A stretch of 6,334 nucleotides of DNA from Rhizobiaceae bacterium (GTDB lineage: Bacteria; Pseudomonadota; Alphaproteobacteria; Rhizobiales; Rhizobiaceae), in the NCBI GenBank assembly GCA_004299545.1, contig SCRB01000127.1, positions 1 to 6,334 on the forward strand, given 5' to 3'. The notes under the pieces were generated by a model. That model saw only the letters and a list, made by a program, of their open reading frames with translations, was not told the origin of the DNA and did no database searches. Position numbers and translations under genes: made by a program. Shown piece after piece: positions 1-6,199 of this stretch (the stretch's first letter is position 1; each line of letters opens with the position of its first letter).

Positions 1-39
1 ATCAACTACGAGAAAACCTGGCTCGATCGCGACGCGTGA
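1..39 (+). CDS. C-terminal end of upstream gene, probably ABC transporter substrate-binding protein (partial)
   Basis: Frame 1 is open from the window edge and reads INYEKTWLDRDA, then TGA at 37-39. Only 12 residues are visible, so the family cannot be shown by motif. The inference rests on context: it lies on the same strand, directly upstream of two Dpp/Opp-type permeases and their ATPase, where the periplasmic solute-binding protein (SBP family 5) is normally encoded. The 242-nt gap that follows contains a strong hairpin, a common arrangement after binding-protein genes, which are expressed more highly than the membrane components. It could be another operon member. The coding frame itself is fairly secure because it ends cleanly before non-coding DNA. 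Confidence 0.6.
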   Translation: MNYEKTWLDRDA

Positions 40-92
40 TTCGGTCGAGGCAATCCGGTGGCGGGAGTCCGTCTTCCGCCGCCCGAAATCCC

Positions 93-130
93 CAACGCTC
101 CTGGCGTCCCGAGCCGGGACGGGAGCGTTG
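93..130 (+). promoter_or_regulatory. Strong intergenic hairpin between putative binding-protein gene and permease genes
   Basis: The outer stem is 9 bp (CAACGCTCC at 93-101 pairs with GGAGCGTTG at 122-130). A 3-nt bulge (TGG, 102-104) leads to a 7-bp GC-rich inner stem (CGTCCCG at 105-111 with CGGGACG at 115-121) closed by an AGC loop. No run of T follows, so it is not a canonical Rho-independent terminator. The likely role is to protect the 3' end of the upstream message or to cause partial termination, giving more binding protein than permease. It starts 54 nt after the upstream stop codon. The structure is seen directly; the role is inferred. Confidence 0.65.
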
Positions 131-174
131 CGGCCATTCCCAGGGACTGAAGTTCGTACGGAATCCGACACAAA

Positions 175-234
175 ATCGGGCGAACTTCGACATCACGATG
201 CGTTCGAATACGACATCGGGCGAACACGACATCA
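175..234 (+). repeat. Imperfect direct repeat of about 20 bp (period ~40)
   Basis: ATCGGGCGAAC occurs at 175-185 and again at 215-225, exactly 40 bp apart. In each copy ACATCA follows shortly after (190-195 and 229-234), with one base less spacing in the second copy. The core CGACATC is present three times (188-194, 211-217, 227-233). The repeat lies in the untranslated gap, 48 nt before the permease start codon. It may be a small tandem duplication or a repeated protein-binding site; nothing in the sequence decides between these. Confidence 0.5.
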
Positions 235-281
235 GGGAACATTGACATAAGACGAACCCAAAGCCGCGAGGAGAGGCTCAG

Positions 282-1316
282 GTGATATCATTCATACTCC
301 GGCGTCTCGGCGTCATGGTCCTGACCATGCTGTGCTTGACCGTCGTGGTTTTCTATCTGGTCAACCTCCAACCCAACCTGAAGAAACTCGCGCTCACCGA
401 AACCAATAGCCGCGCTACGCCCGAACAGGTTGAAAGCTGGCTGGTGCGCTACGGCTATCGCGAGCCTTTCTTCGAGCGCTACGGCCAATGGATCGGCGTC
501 TGGCCGAAACACCCCGCGCGCGACGAGAATGGCAAACCGATCCAGCGCTATACTTACTGTAACAGTTCGCTGACGCCACAGATCTCGGGCGTACTGGAAG
601 GCGATTTCGGCTGTTCGACCAAGTTCCGCACGACCGTCGCCAAGAAATTGTTCCCGGCGCTGGGGGCCACGGCCATCCTGATGTTCTGGGTGATGGTGTG
701 CATGGTCCCGAGCGCGCTCGTCATCGGCGTACTGGCGGGCATGCGCGAAGGCTCGCGAACGGACCGAACGCTTTCCGTGATCTCGATCGCGAGTACCGCG
801 ACGCCCGAATATGTGTCGGGCGTCATCTTCACCGTCATCTTCGCCGCCTGGCTTGGATGGTTCAACGGATCGGCGGCCAGCGCCACCTTCCAGGGCATCA
901 CCTTCTACAATTTCACCCTGCCGGTCATCACGCTCGCCATCTACGGCACGGGCTACATCGCGCGCATGACGCGGGCTTCCATGGTCGAGGTGATGACGGC
1001 GCAATATATCCGTACCGCCCGCCTCAAGGGGCTGAGTTTCGCGGGGGTGGTGATAAAGCATGCACTCAGGAATGCGCTGATCGCGCCTTTCACCGTCATC
1101 ATGCTGCAATTCCCATGGCTTTTGACCGGCGTCGTCGTGGTCGAGATCATGTTCCGGTACCAGGGTTTCGGCTATATTCTGGTCGGAGCCGCCAGCAACA
1201 ACGACATCGACCTGCTTCTGGGCTGCTCGCTGGTTTCGGTGTTTATCGTGCTCGTCACGCAGCTGATCTCGGATATCGGCTACGCCTTCCTCAATCCGCG
1301 CATCCGCGTGCAGTAG
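282..1316 (+). CDS. Dipeptide/oligopeptide-type ABC transporter permease (DppB/OppB family)
   Basis: This 344-residue inner-membrane subunit is one of the two channel-forming proteins of a Dpp/Opp-class importer. It begins at GTG 282, preceded by GAGGAGAGG at 268-276, an excellent ribosome binding site. The N-terminus (FILRRLGVMVLTMLCLTVVVFYLV) is the classic DppB first helix. After it come the family motif ATPEQVESW...YGYREPFFERYGQW (about 46-70), a periplasmic loop, and about five further helices from residue 127. The cytoplasmic EAA loop, which docks on the ATPase, is at about 241-262 (YIRTARLKGLSF.. then HALRNALIAP). The C-terminal DIGYAFLNPRIRV is also typical. The periplasmic loop is longer than in DppB and contains Cys93 and Cys111, which flank VLEGDFG and could form a disulfide. 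The partner permease starts 12 nt downstream, implying translational coupling. Substrate is unknown. Confidence 0.93.
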   Translation: MISFILRRLGVMVLTMLCLTVVVFYLVNLQPNLKKLALTETNSRATPEQVESWLVRYGYREPFFERYGQWIGVWPKHPARDENGKPIQRYTYCNSSLTPQISGVLEGDFGCSTKFRTTVAKKLFPALGATAILMFWVMVCMVPSALVIGVLAGMREGSRTDRTLSVISIASTATPEYVSGVIFTVIFAAWLGWFNGSAASATFQGITFYNFTLPVITLAIYGTGYIARMTRASMVEVMTAQYIRTARLKGLSFAGVVIKHALRNALIAPFTVIMLQFPWLLTGVVVVEIMFRYQGFGYILVGAASNNDIDLLLGCSLVSVFIVLVTQLISDIGYAFLNPRIRVQ

Positions 1317-1323
1317 AAGGGAG
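1317..1323 (+). promoter_or_regulatory. Ribosome binding site of second permease
   Basis: AAGGGAG lies directly after the stop codon of the first permease and 5 nt before ATG 1329. It fixes the start of the second permease at the upstream ATG and so confirms that its extra N-terminal hydrophobic segment is translated. Confidence 0.7.
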
Positions 1324-1328
1324 CCGTC

Positions 1329-2492
1329 ATGGGACAGTTGCACTTCCTGACATGGCCTGAGATCATCCTCCACCTCGTCGCCTACCGGCTGTGGCCCGTC
1401 TGGCTCTCACTCGCCATCGTGATGGGGCTGAGCTACCGCTACAAGAAGCGCCTCGGGCTTTACGGGCAGCTCTACGATACCGGCATCGGAATCGTCGGCA
1501 TCTTCATTCTCGGCTTCTGGTTCTTCTGCGCGGTCTATTCGCGTTACATCTCGCCGTTCGACCCGCTCGGCCAGATCGCCGTGATGCGCAACGCGCTGCC
1601 GGGAGCGATCGAGCCGCAGAGCCACCATGCCTATCTGTTCGGCGGCGACAGGCTGGCGCGCGACGTGTTCAGCCGGATGATCGACGGCAGCCGCATCGTC
1701 CTTCTCATCGCGCCATTGGCGACGCTGGTGGCACTCACCGTGGGGATCACGCTCGGTCTGCCCGCCGGCTATTTCGGGCGCAAGACCGATTCGGCCCTGT
1801 CCTTCCTTGCCAATCTGGTTCTGGCCTTCCCCGTCATCCTGCTCTTCTACCTCCTTGTTTCGCCGGAGATCGTGGAAACCGGGCTGCCGCGGATAACCGC
1901 GGGCATCTTCTTTGCGTTCCCGGTCATCCTCGGCGTCCTCGCCTTCTGGACGCGTTATTCGAGGCGGCCGGCGCTGTTGGCGATCCAGATCGTGATCATG
2001 ATCGCCATCACCTATTGGCTTTATACCAGCTTTGTTTTCTTTCACGATCCGCTCCACCTCATCCAGGTGACGCCGAGCACGCTCAACATCTTCGTGGCGG
2101 TCGTTTTCGCATCGAGCCCGGGCGTGTTCCGTATCGTGCGCGGGCTGGTGATGGACATCAAGACGCGGGATTACGTCGCGGCGGCGCAAACGCGCGGCGA
2201 AAACCCCTGGTACATCATGATTTGGGAAGTGCTGCCGAATGCGCGTGGGCCGCTGATCGTCGATACCTGCCTGAGGATCGGCTACACGACCATCCTGCTC
2301 GGCACACTCGGCTTCTTCGGCCTCGGCATGCCGCCGGAAAGTCCCGACTGGGGAACCTCGATCAAGGATGGCAGCGAACTCCTGCGCATATACATCCACC
2401 CGGCACTGCCGCCTGCCATCGCGTTGATGTCGTTCGTACTCGGCCTGAACCTTTTAGCCGACGCGCTGAGGGAACAGTCACTGAAGGATTGA
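1329..2492 (+). CDS. Dipeptide/oligopeptide-type ABC transporter permease (DppC/OppC family), enlarged
   Basis: This is the second channel subunit of the importer, 387 residues, while DppC/OppC proteins are usually about 280-310. Family landmarks are a membrane helix at about 51-71 followed by the ISPFDPLG motif (74-81), and the segment LFGGDRLARDVFSRMIDGSRIVL (103-125, equivalent to the HPLGTDxxGRDVxSR region). The EAA loop DYVAAAQTRG...VLPNARGPLI is at about 281-310, and GFFGLGMPPESPDWG (328-342) closes the landmarks; all are clear and intact. Two additions stand out. One is an extra hydrophobic segment at about 13-34 followed by the basic YRYKKR. The other is an insertion of about 70 residues (about 177-249) between the helix containing AFPVILL and the pre-EAA helix; it holds two hydrophobic stretches (189-208 and 215-237). 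About nine membrane segments are therefore expected instead of six. No frameshift is apparent. The ATPase gene follows after 55 nt. Confidence 0.92.
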   Translation: MGQLHFLTWPEIILHLVAYRLWPVWLSLAIVMGLSYRYKKRLGLYGQLYDTGIGIVGIFILGFWFFCAVYSRYISPFDPLGQIAVMRNALPGAIEPQSHHAYLFGGDRLARDVFSRMIDGSRIVLLIAPLATLVALTVGITLGLPAGYFGRKTDSALSFLANLVLAFPVILLFYLLVSPEIVETGLPRITAGIFFAFPVILGVLAFWTRYSRRPALLAIQIVIMIAITYWLYTSFVFFHDPLHLIQVTPSTLNIFVAVVFASSPGVFRIVRGLVMDIKTRDYVAAAQTRGENPWYIMIWEVLPNARGPLIVDTCLRIGYTTILLGTLGFFGLGMPPESPDWGTSIKDGSELLRIYIHPALPPAIALMSFVLGLNLLADALREQSLKD

Positions 2493-2533
2493 TCGTGAAC
2501 GGCGATCAGCTCACAAATACAGTGCGCCAGCAC

Positions 2534-2539
2534 GAGGAG
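2534..2539 (+). promoter_or_regulatory. Ribosome binding site deciding the ATPase start
   Basis: GAGGAG ends 8 nt before ATG 2548. An in-frame GTG at 2539 would overlap this Shine-Dalgarno sequence and have no binding site of its own, so ATG 2548 is preferred. Confidence 0.7.
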
Positions 2540-2547
2540 TGCCAGCC

Positions 2548-5388
2548 ATGAACGAAGCCGTCAAAACCACCAATGCCGAGGCCGGCGCCCGGCCGATCCT
2601 GGAAATCGAGAACCTCTCCATCTCCTTCTTCACGCGGGCCGGCGAGATCCCGGCGGTGATGGATTTCTCCTGCACGGTGATGCCCGGCGAGGCGATGGGT
2701 ATCGTCGGCGAATCCGGTTGCGGCAAATCCACCGTTTCGCTCGGGGTCATGCGCGACCTGTCGAATGTCGGCAGGATCGTCGGCGGCCGGATCGTGTTTC
2801 AGGGCCGCGATATGGGCGAATTGTCGGACGAGGAATTGCGCTCGCTGCGCGGCAACAAGATCGCGATGATCTACCAGGAGCCGATGGCCAGCCTCAATCC
2901 GGCAATGAAGGTCGGCAAGCAGCTGATGGAAGTGCCGCTGCTTCACGAGAAAGTCTCGAAGAAGGAGGCCTACGACCGCTCGCTCGAAATGCTGTCGTCC
3001 GTGCGGCTGCCCGATCCGGAGCGGATGATGCGTTCCTATCCGCACCAGCTTTCGGGCGGCCAGCAGCAGCGCATCGTCATCGCCATGGCGCTTCTCTCCA
3101 ATCCGGCGCTGCTTCTCCTCGACGAGCCGACGACGGCGCTCGATGTCACCGTCGAGGCCGGCATCGTCGAACTGGTCAAGGGGCTCGGCGAGCGCTTCGG
3201 CACGTCGATGATCTTCGTCTCGCACAATCTCGGCCTGATTCTCGAAACCTGCGACCGCATCACCGTTATGTATTCCGGCGAGGCGGTGGAGACGGGCACC
3301 GTCAAGGACGTGTTCGACCGCATGCGTCACCCCTATACACAGGGGCTTTTCCGTTCGATCCCGCTGCCTGGAGCCGACAAGAACTCCCGTCCGCTGGTGG
3401 CCATACCGGGCCAGCTTCCCCTGCCGCATGAGCGGCCGCGCGGCTGCAATTTCGGCCCGCGCTGCCATCATTTCGTGAAAGGGGTCTGCGACGCCGCGGA
3501 AATCCCGATGATTCCGGTCGAGGGGCATGAAGGTCATTTCAGCCGCTGCGTGCGTTTCAACGAGATCGACTGGTCGGCCCTGCCGGAGGGCGCCGCCAAG
3601 GCGACGGAGCCGGTCAAGGCCGGCGCCCCCGTCCTCAAGGTGGAGGATCTCAGGAAATATTACCGGGTGGCGGCGAACGAGGTGTTCGGCGGCGGTGAGG
3701 ACCGTGTCGTCAAGGCGAACGAGACCATCAGCTTCGAGGCGCGCGAATCCGAGACGGTGGCGATCGTCGGCGAATCGGGCTGTGGAAAGTCGACGCTCGC
3801 CAAGGTGCTTCTTGGCCTTGAAACAGCGAGCGCCGGCAGCGTGAAACTCGCCAACACCTCGATCGGGTCGACCCCCGTTGAAGGGCGGGACGTGAAGACG
3901 GTGTCTTCGATCCAGATGGTGTTCCAGAATCCGTTCGACACGCTCAATCCGAGCCATTCGGTCGGCGCGCAGATCGAGCGGACGCTGGAGAAGTTCCATG
4001 TCGGGAAGAACCCGGCCGAACGGCACAACAGGATGCTGGAACTGCTCGACCTGGTGAAGCTGCCGCGCGCTTTCGCAACGCGCAAGCCGAGGCAACTTTC
4101 CGGCGGCCAGAAGCAGCGCATCGGCGTCGCGCGTGCCTTCGCCGGCAACGCCAAGGTGGTGGTGGCGGACGAGCCTGTTTCCGCGCTTGACGTCTCGGTA
4201 CAGGCAGCCGTGACCGAGCTTCTGATGGACATCCAGCGCGAGAACAAGACGACGATGCTGTTCATCAGCCACGACCTTTCGGTCGTGCGCTACATCGCCG
4301 ACCGTGTTGTCGTCATGTATCTCGGCTATATCGTCGAGCAGGGCACGACCGACCAGATTTTCGCGCCGCCGTACCACCCCTATACGGAGGCGCTTTTGTC
4401 GGCGATCCCGATCGCCGATACCAGCGTCGTGAAGAAACGCATCGTGCTCGAGGGTGATATTCCCTCAGCGATGAATCCCCCGACCGGGTGTCCGTTCCAG
4501 ACGCGTTGCCGCTACAAGCATCTTGTGCCCGGCGGCCGATGCGAGAAGGAGGTGCCGCCGGTGCGCGACCTCGGAGACGGCCATAAATCGTTGTGCTGGC
4601 TGTCCGATGACGTGCTGGCGGCCATGGAGCCCGTCATCAGCTTCGACAAGAAGCATGCCGCGGCGGAAGGCGAGCCTGCGGACGTACCGCCCCGCAAGGA
4701 GCGGAGAAGCGCCAAGGGCGATCCGGGATTTGCCGGCCCGCGGCCGAAGCGGCCGCGCGGCAAGGTTTCGAGCGCCGAAGCGGATGAAGCCGAGGCAGAG
4801 GTGGAGGAAGCGGAAGCGGCGGCGCGTGTTCGCAGCGAGGAGCACCGCGACGATGCCGGTGGTCAGCAGGCGGGCCGGCGGTCGAGCCGCGGTAGCGCCG
4901 CTGTGCCGATTGCGCAGAAGAGCGTAGGCGACGGCCGGCAGGCGATCGATCCGGACGCACCGCCGGCTTTCGATCGAAGGCCGGCGCCGTCGCGCCGCGC
5001 ACGGGCGGCAGCCCCGACCAGCCCCGCCGCTTCGCCCGTTACGGCAAAAACAGGCAGCGCGTCCTCTTCCAAACCCGCGTCGACGAAGCCGAATCCATCG
5101 AGCACGGCGGACCGCAACCGGCCGGCCCGGATGCGGCGGCCGAAAAGCCCGGACGATCTGAAACTCATCTCCGGCGTCGGCCCGAAGATCGAGGCAGTCC
5201 TGAACGATCTGGGCATCTACCGTTTCGAACAGGTCGCGGCCTGGAAGAAAGCGGAGCGGCAATGGGTGGATAGCCATCTGAAGTTCGGTGGCCGGGTAGA
5301 GCGGGACGATTGGGTGAAGCAGGCCAAGGCGCTCGCGAAGGGCGGCGAGGCGGAATATATCCGCGTCTTCGGCAAGAAGCCGAGATAA
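2548..5388 (+). CDS. Double-domain ABC transporter ATPase (DppD-DppF fusion) with disordered linker and C-terminal helix-hairpin-helix domain
   Basis: This 946-residue cytoplasmic ATPase energises the importer. NBD1 has Walker A GESGCGKS 54-61, Q-loop Q110, signature LSGGQ 168-172, Walker B LLLLDEP 188-194 and switch His226. A C-terminal oligopeptide-transporter motif follows with Cys 300, 306, 314 and 334. NBD2 has Walker A 408-415, Q460, LSGGQ 517-521, VVVADEP 537-543, His575 and Cys 648, 654, 665 and 683. Both sites look catalytically complete. In some characterised DppD/DppF-type homologues the four cysteines are reported to bind an iron-sulfur cluster. Fused double ATPases are known in this family (YejF type, about 530-620 residues); this one is over 300 longer. 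Residues about 700-866 are low-complexity, rich in Ala, Arg, Glu, Pro and Ser, and probably disordered. Residues 868-932 form a compact domain (DDLKLISGVGPKIEAVL.., then WV..HLKFGGRVERDDWVKQAKALA) resembling COG3743 H3TH/HhH domains. Start chosen by ribosome binding site. Confidence 0.93.
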   Translation: MNEAVKTTNAEAGARPILEIENLSISFFTRAGEIPAVMDFSCTVMPGEAMGIVGESGCGKSTVSLGVMRDLSNVGRIVGGRIVFQGRDMGELSDEELRSLRGNKIAMIYQEPMASLNPAMKVGKQLMEVPLLHEKVSKKEAYDRSLEMLSSVRLPDPERMMRSYPHQLSGGQQQRIVIAMALLSNPALLLLDEPTTALDVTVEAGIVELVKGLGERFGTSMIFVSHNLGLILETCDRITVMYSGEAVETGTVKDVFDRMRHPYTQGLFRSIPLPGADKNSRPLVAIPGQLPLPHERPRGCNFGPRCHHFVKGVCDAAEIPMIPVEGHEGHFSRCVRFNEIDWSALPEGAAKATEPVKAGAPVLKVEDLRKYYRVAANEVFGGGEDRVVKANETISFEARESETVAIVGESGCGKSTLAKVLLGLETASAGSVKLANTSIGSTPVEGRDVKTVSSIQMVFQNPFDTLNPSHSVGAQIERTLEKFHVGKNPAERHNRMLELLDLVKLPRAFATRKPRQLSGGQKQRIGVARAFAGNAKVVVADEPVSALDVSVQAAVTELLMDIQRENKTTMLFISHDLSVVRYIADRVVVMYLGYIVEQGTTDQIFAPPYHPYTEALLSAIPIADTSVVKKRIVLEGDIPSAMNPPTGCPFQTRCRYKHLVPGGRCEKEVPPVRDLGDGHKSLCWLSDDVLAAMEPVISFDKKHAAAEGEPADVPPRKERRSAKGDPGFAGPRPKRPRGKVSSAEADEAEAEVEEAEAAARVRSEEHRDDAGGQQAGRRSSRGSAAVPIAQKSVGDGRQAIDPDAPPAFDRRPAPSRRARAAAPTSPAASPVTAKTGSASSSKPASTKPNPSSTADRNRPARMRRPKSPDDLKLISGVGPKIEAVLNDLGIYRFEQVAAWKKAERQWVDSHLKFGGRVERDDWVKQAKALAKGGEAEYIRVFGKKPR
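4645..5145 (+). other. Low-complexity linker region within the ATPase gene
   Basis: This stretch encodes residues 700-866. It carries an acidic Glu/Ala run (SSAEADEAEAEVEEAEAAA, 741-759), flanked by Arg/Pro/Lys-rich and Ser/Pro/Ala-rich sequence with no recognisable fold. The reading frame is continuous with both NBD2 before it and the folded domain after it, so the composition is not a frameshift artefact. It is expected to be a flexible tether. The mixed charge blocks could mediate interactions, but nothing in the sequence shows a partner. Confidence 0.75.
5149..5343 (+). other. C-terminal H3TH / helix-hairpin-helix domain (COG3743-like) of the ATPase
   Basis: Residues 868-932 of the fused ATPase read PDDLKLISGVGPKIEAVLNDLGIYRFEQVAAW and continue with a WVDSHLKFGGRVERDDWVKQA segment. 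The ISGVGPK(I/L)E..L...GI pattern is a helix-hairpin-helix. The second half matches the tail found on alphaproteobacterial NuoE and on some ribosomal L21 proteins, annotated as a predicted flap-endonuclease-like H3TH domain. No acidic nuclease active site is visible, so it is more likely a binding or interaction module than an enzyme. Family assignment is from memory of the motif, without a search. Confidence 0.75.
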
Positions 5389-5421
5389 AGCCTAATCGTC
5401 GCTGGCGGTTGCTGCCTTCCG

Positions 5422-5448
5422 TGCGTCCTTCGGGCCTCGAAGGACGCA
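5422..5448. repeat. Perfect 11-bp inverted repeat between convergent genes
   Basis: TGCGTCCTTCG (5422-5432) and CGAAGGACGCA (5438-5448) pair perfectly around a 5-nt loop, GGCCT. It lies 33 nt past the ATPase stop and 29 nt past the stop of the convergent lipoprotein gene. Neither strand shows a T-run after the stem, so it is not a textbook intrinsic terminator, although it may act as a bidirectional 3'-end stabiliser. The GTCCTTCG...CGAAGGAC core resembles a palindrome I recognise as frequent in Rhizobiales intergenic regions. That resemblance is from memory. Confidence 0.7.
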
Positions 5449-5477
5449 ATGACAAGGTGCGTTAAAGACTTCCCGCC

Positions 5478-6068
5478 TTACGGGCAGCTTCGCATCTGTG
5501 CGGCATAGTTGGCCGCCATCTGGGCGGTTGCCTTCGCATAGCGCTGGAGGCCGGCATTGCCACGCCAGGCGCCGCGCTGATACGCACTCCAGCCGAGATA
5601 ATAGGCGAGATAGAGATGGTAGGCATCGTTCCTCGGAATGTTGAGGAGGGCCGCGCTCTTGGCATGATACCAGCCGACGAAGTCGACGGCATCGGCGAAA
5701 CTCGACCTGCTGGCGAAGGTGTTGCCGCTGTCGCGCCTGTATTGGTCCCACGTCCCGTTGAGAGCCTGCGAAAAGCCGGTCGCGCTCGAGACGTGCCCCC
5801 AGGGGATGAAGCCCAGAAGATATTTACGCGGCGGGCGGGCGTGAGCCTTGAAACCCGATTCCTTGCGGATCGTCGCCATCAGGACCGGAACGGGTATGCC
5901 GTATTTGCCTGAAACGCGGTAGGCGGCACGCTGCCAGTTGTTGAACCAGCCATCGCGCTGATCGAAGACGGCGCAGACATTGTTGATGTGACGAGGCGCC
6001 GTCGCGCAAGCCGAAAGCGCAAGCAGGAGGGCAACCGTTACAATTCGACTAAAACGCGACGCATACAT
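5478..6068 (-). CDS. Lipoprotein with lysozyme-like / SLT transglycosylase domain
   Basis: This encodes a 196-residue predicted lipoprotein. The signal peptide is a basic N-terminus (SRFSR), a hydrophobic core (IVTVALLLAL) and a lipobox LSAC at 18-21, so Cys21 would be lipidated; Ala at +2 favours outer-membrane sorting. The mature part has lytic-transglycosylase hallmarks. ATIRKESGF (65-73) carries the catalytic glutamate candidate Glu70. SSATGFSQALNGTWDQY (94-110) matches the conserved G-x-x-Q motif (here GFSQ) of the SLT fold. A helical tail with YYLGWSAYQRG follows. The expected role is cleavage or remodelling of peptidoglycan at the outer-membrane inner face. It is short for a transglycosylase and has no extra murein-binding domain. 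Cys32 and Cys195 could pair. The ATG at 6068 is the first in frame; its upstream GAGG is only 1 nt away, so initiation may be weak. It converges on the transporter operon and is probably unrelated to it. Confidence 0.85.
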   Translation of the reverse strand: MYASRFSRIVTVALLLALSACATAPRHINNVCAVFDQRDGWFNNWQRAAYRVSGKYGIPVPVLMATIRKESGFKAHARPPRKYLLGFIPWGHVSSATGFSQALNGTWDQYRRDSGNTFASRSSFADAVDFVGWYHAKSAALLNIPRNDAYHLYLAYYLGWSAYQRGAWRGNAGLQRYAKATAQMAANYAAQMRSCP

Positions 6069-6145
6069 GCCTCGATGCCATAGAGCGAAAAGATAAAGGG
6101 AGTCTTTCCCGTCTCGTTCACTCCTGGGGCCGGTCTGTGTCTTTT

Positions 6146-6183
6146 AGCGCGCATCGCGATTAAACGGACTCACTCGGCGCGCT
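6146..6183. repeat. Palindromic module 1 of a RIME-like intergenic element
   Basis: AGCGCGC (6146-6152) and GCGCGCT (6177-6183) form a 7-bp GC stem around a 24-nt loop that contains the small palindrome ATCGCGAT (6153-6160). It lies upstream of the lipoprotein gene in non-coding DNA, 16 bp from a second, stronger palindrome. The stem is visible; membership of a repeated family is inferred. Confidence 0.5.
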
Positions 6184-6199
6184 TTATCTCCTTGTTTTC

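Noticed and set aside
36..245. Small plus-strand open frame (69 residues) in the gap before the permease
   Set aside because: It overlaps the upstream stop codon, runs through the hairpin and the direct repeats, and lacks a ribosome binding site or meaningful composition.
242..247. TTGACA as a -35 box for the permease operon
   Set aside because: No -10-like hexamer lies at 16-18 bp downstream, where the sequence is GC-rich, so an independent promoter is not supported.
288..1373. 361-residue minus-strand open frame over the first permease
   Set aside because: Composition is dominated by Asp, His, Arg and Gln with no motif; the plus strand encodes a clear permease.
2539..2541. GTG as the ATPase start codon
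   Set aside because: It overlaps the GAGGAG ribosome binding site that is correctly spaced for ATG 2548.
2506..4377. 623-residue open frame on the minus strand across the ATPase gene
   Set aside because: It is antisense to two intact NBDs. Its product is rich in His, Arg, Asp and Leu with no recognisable domain, as expected from a high-GC shadow frame.
4465..5277. 270-residue minus-strand open frame over the linker and tail domain of the ATPase
   Set aside because: Arg/Ala-rich shadow. The plus-strand frame is continuous and ends in a recognisable folded domain.
5466..5488. CCCG/CGGG mini-stem near the lipoprotein stop as an intrinsic terminator
   Set aside because: Only 4 bp of stem and it overlaps the stop codon; too weak to call.
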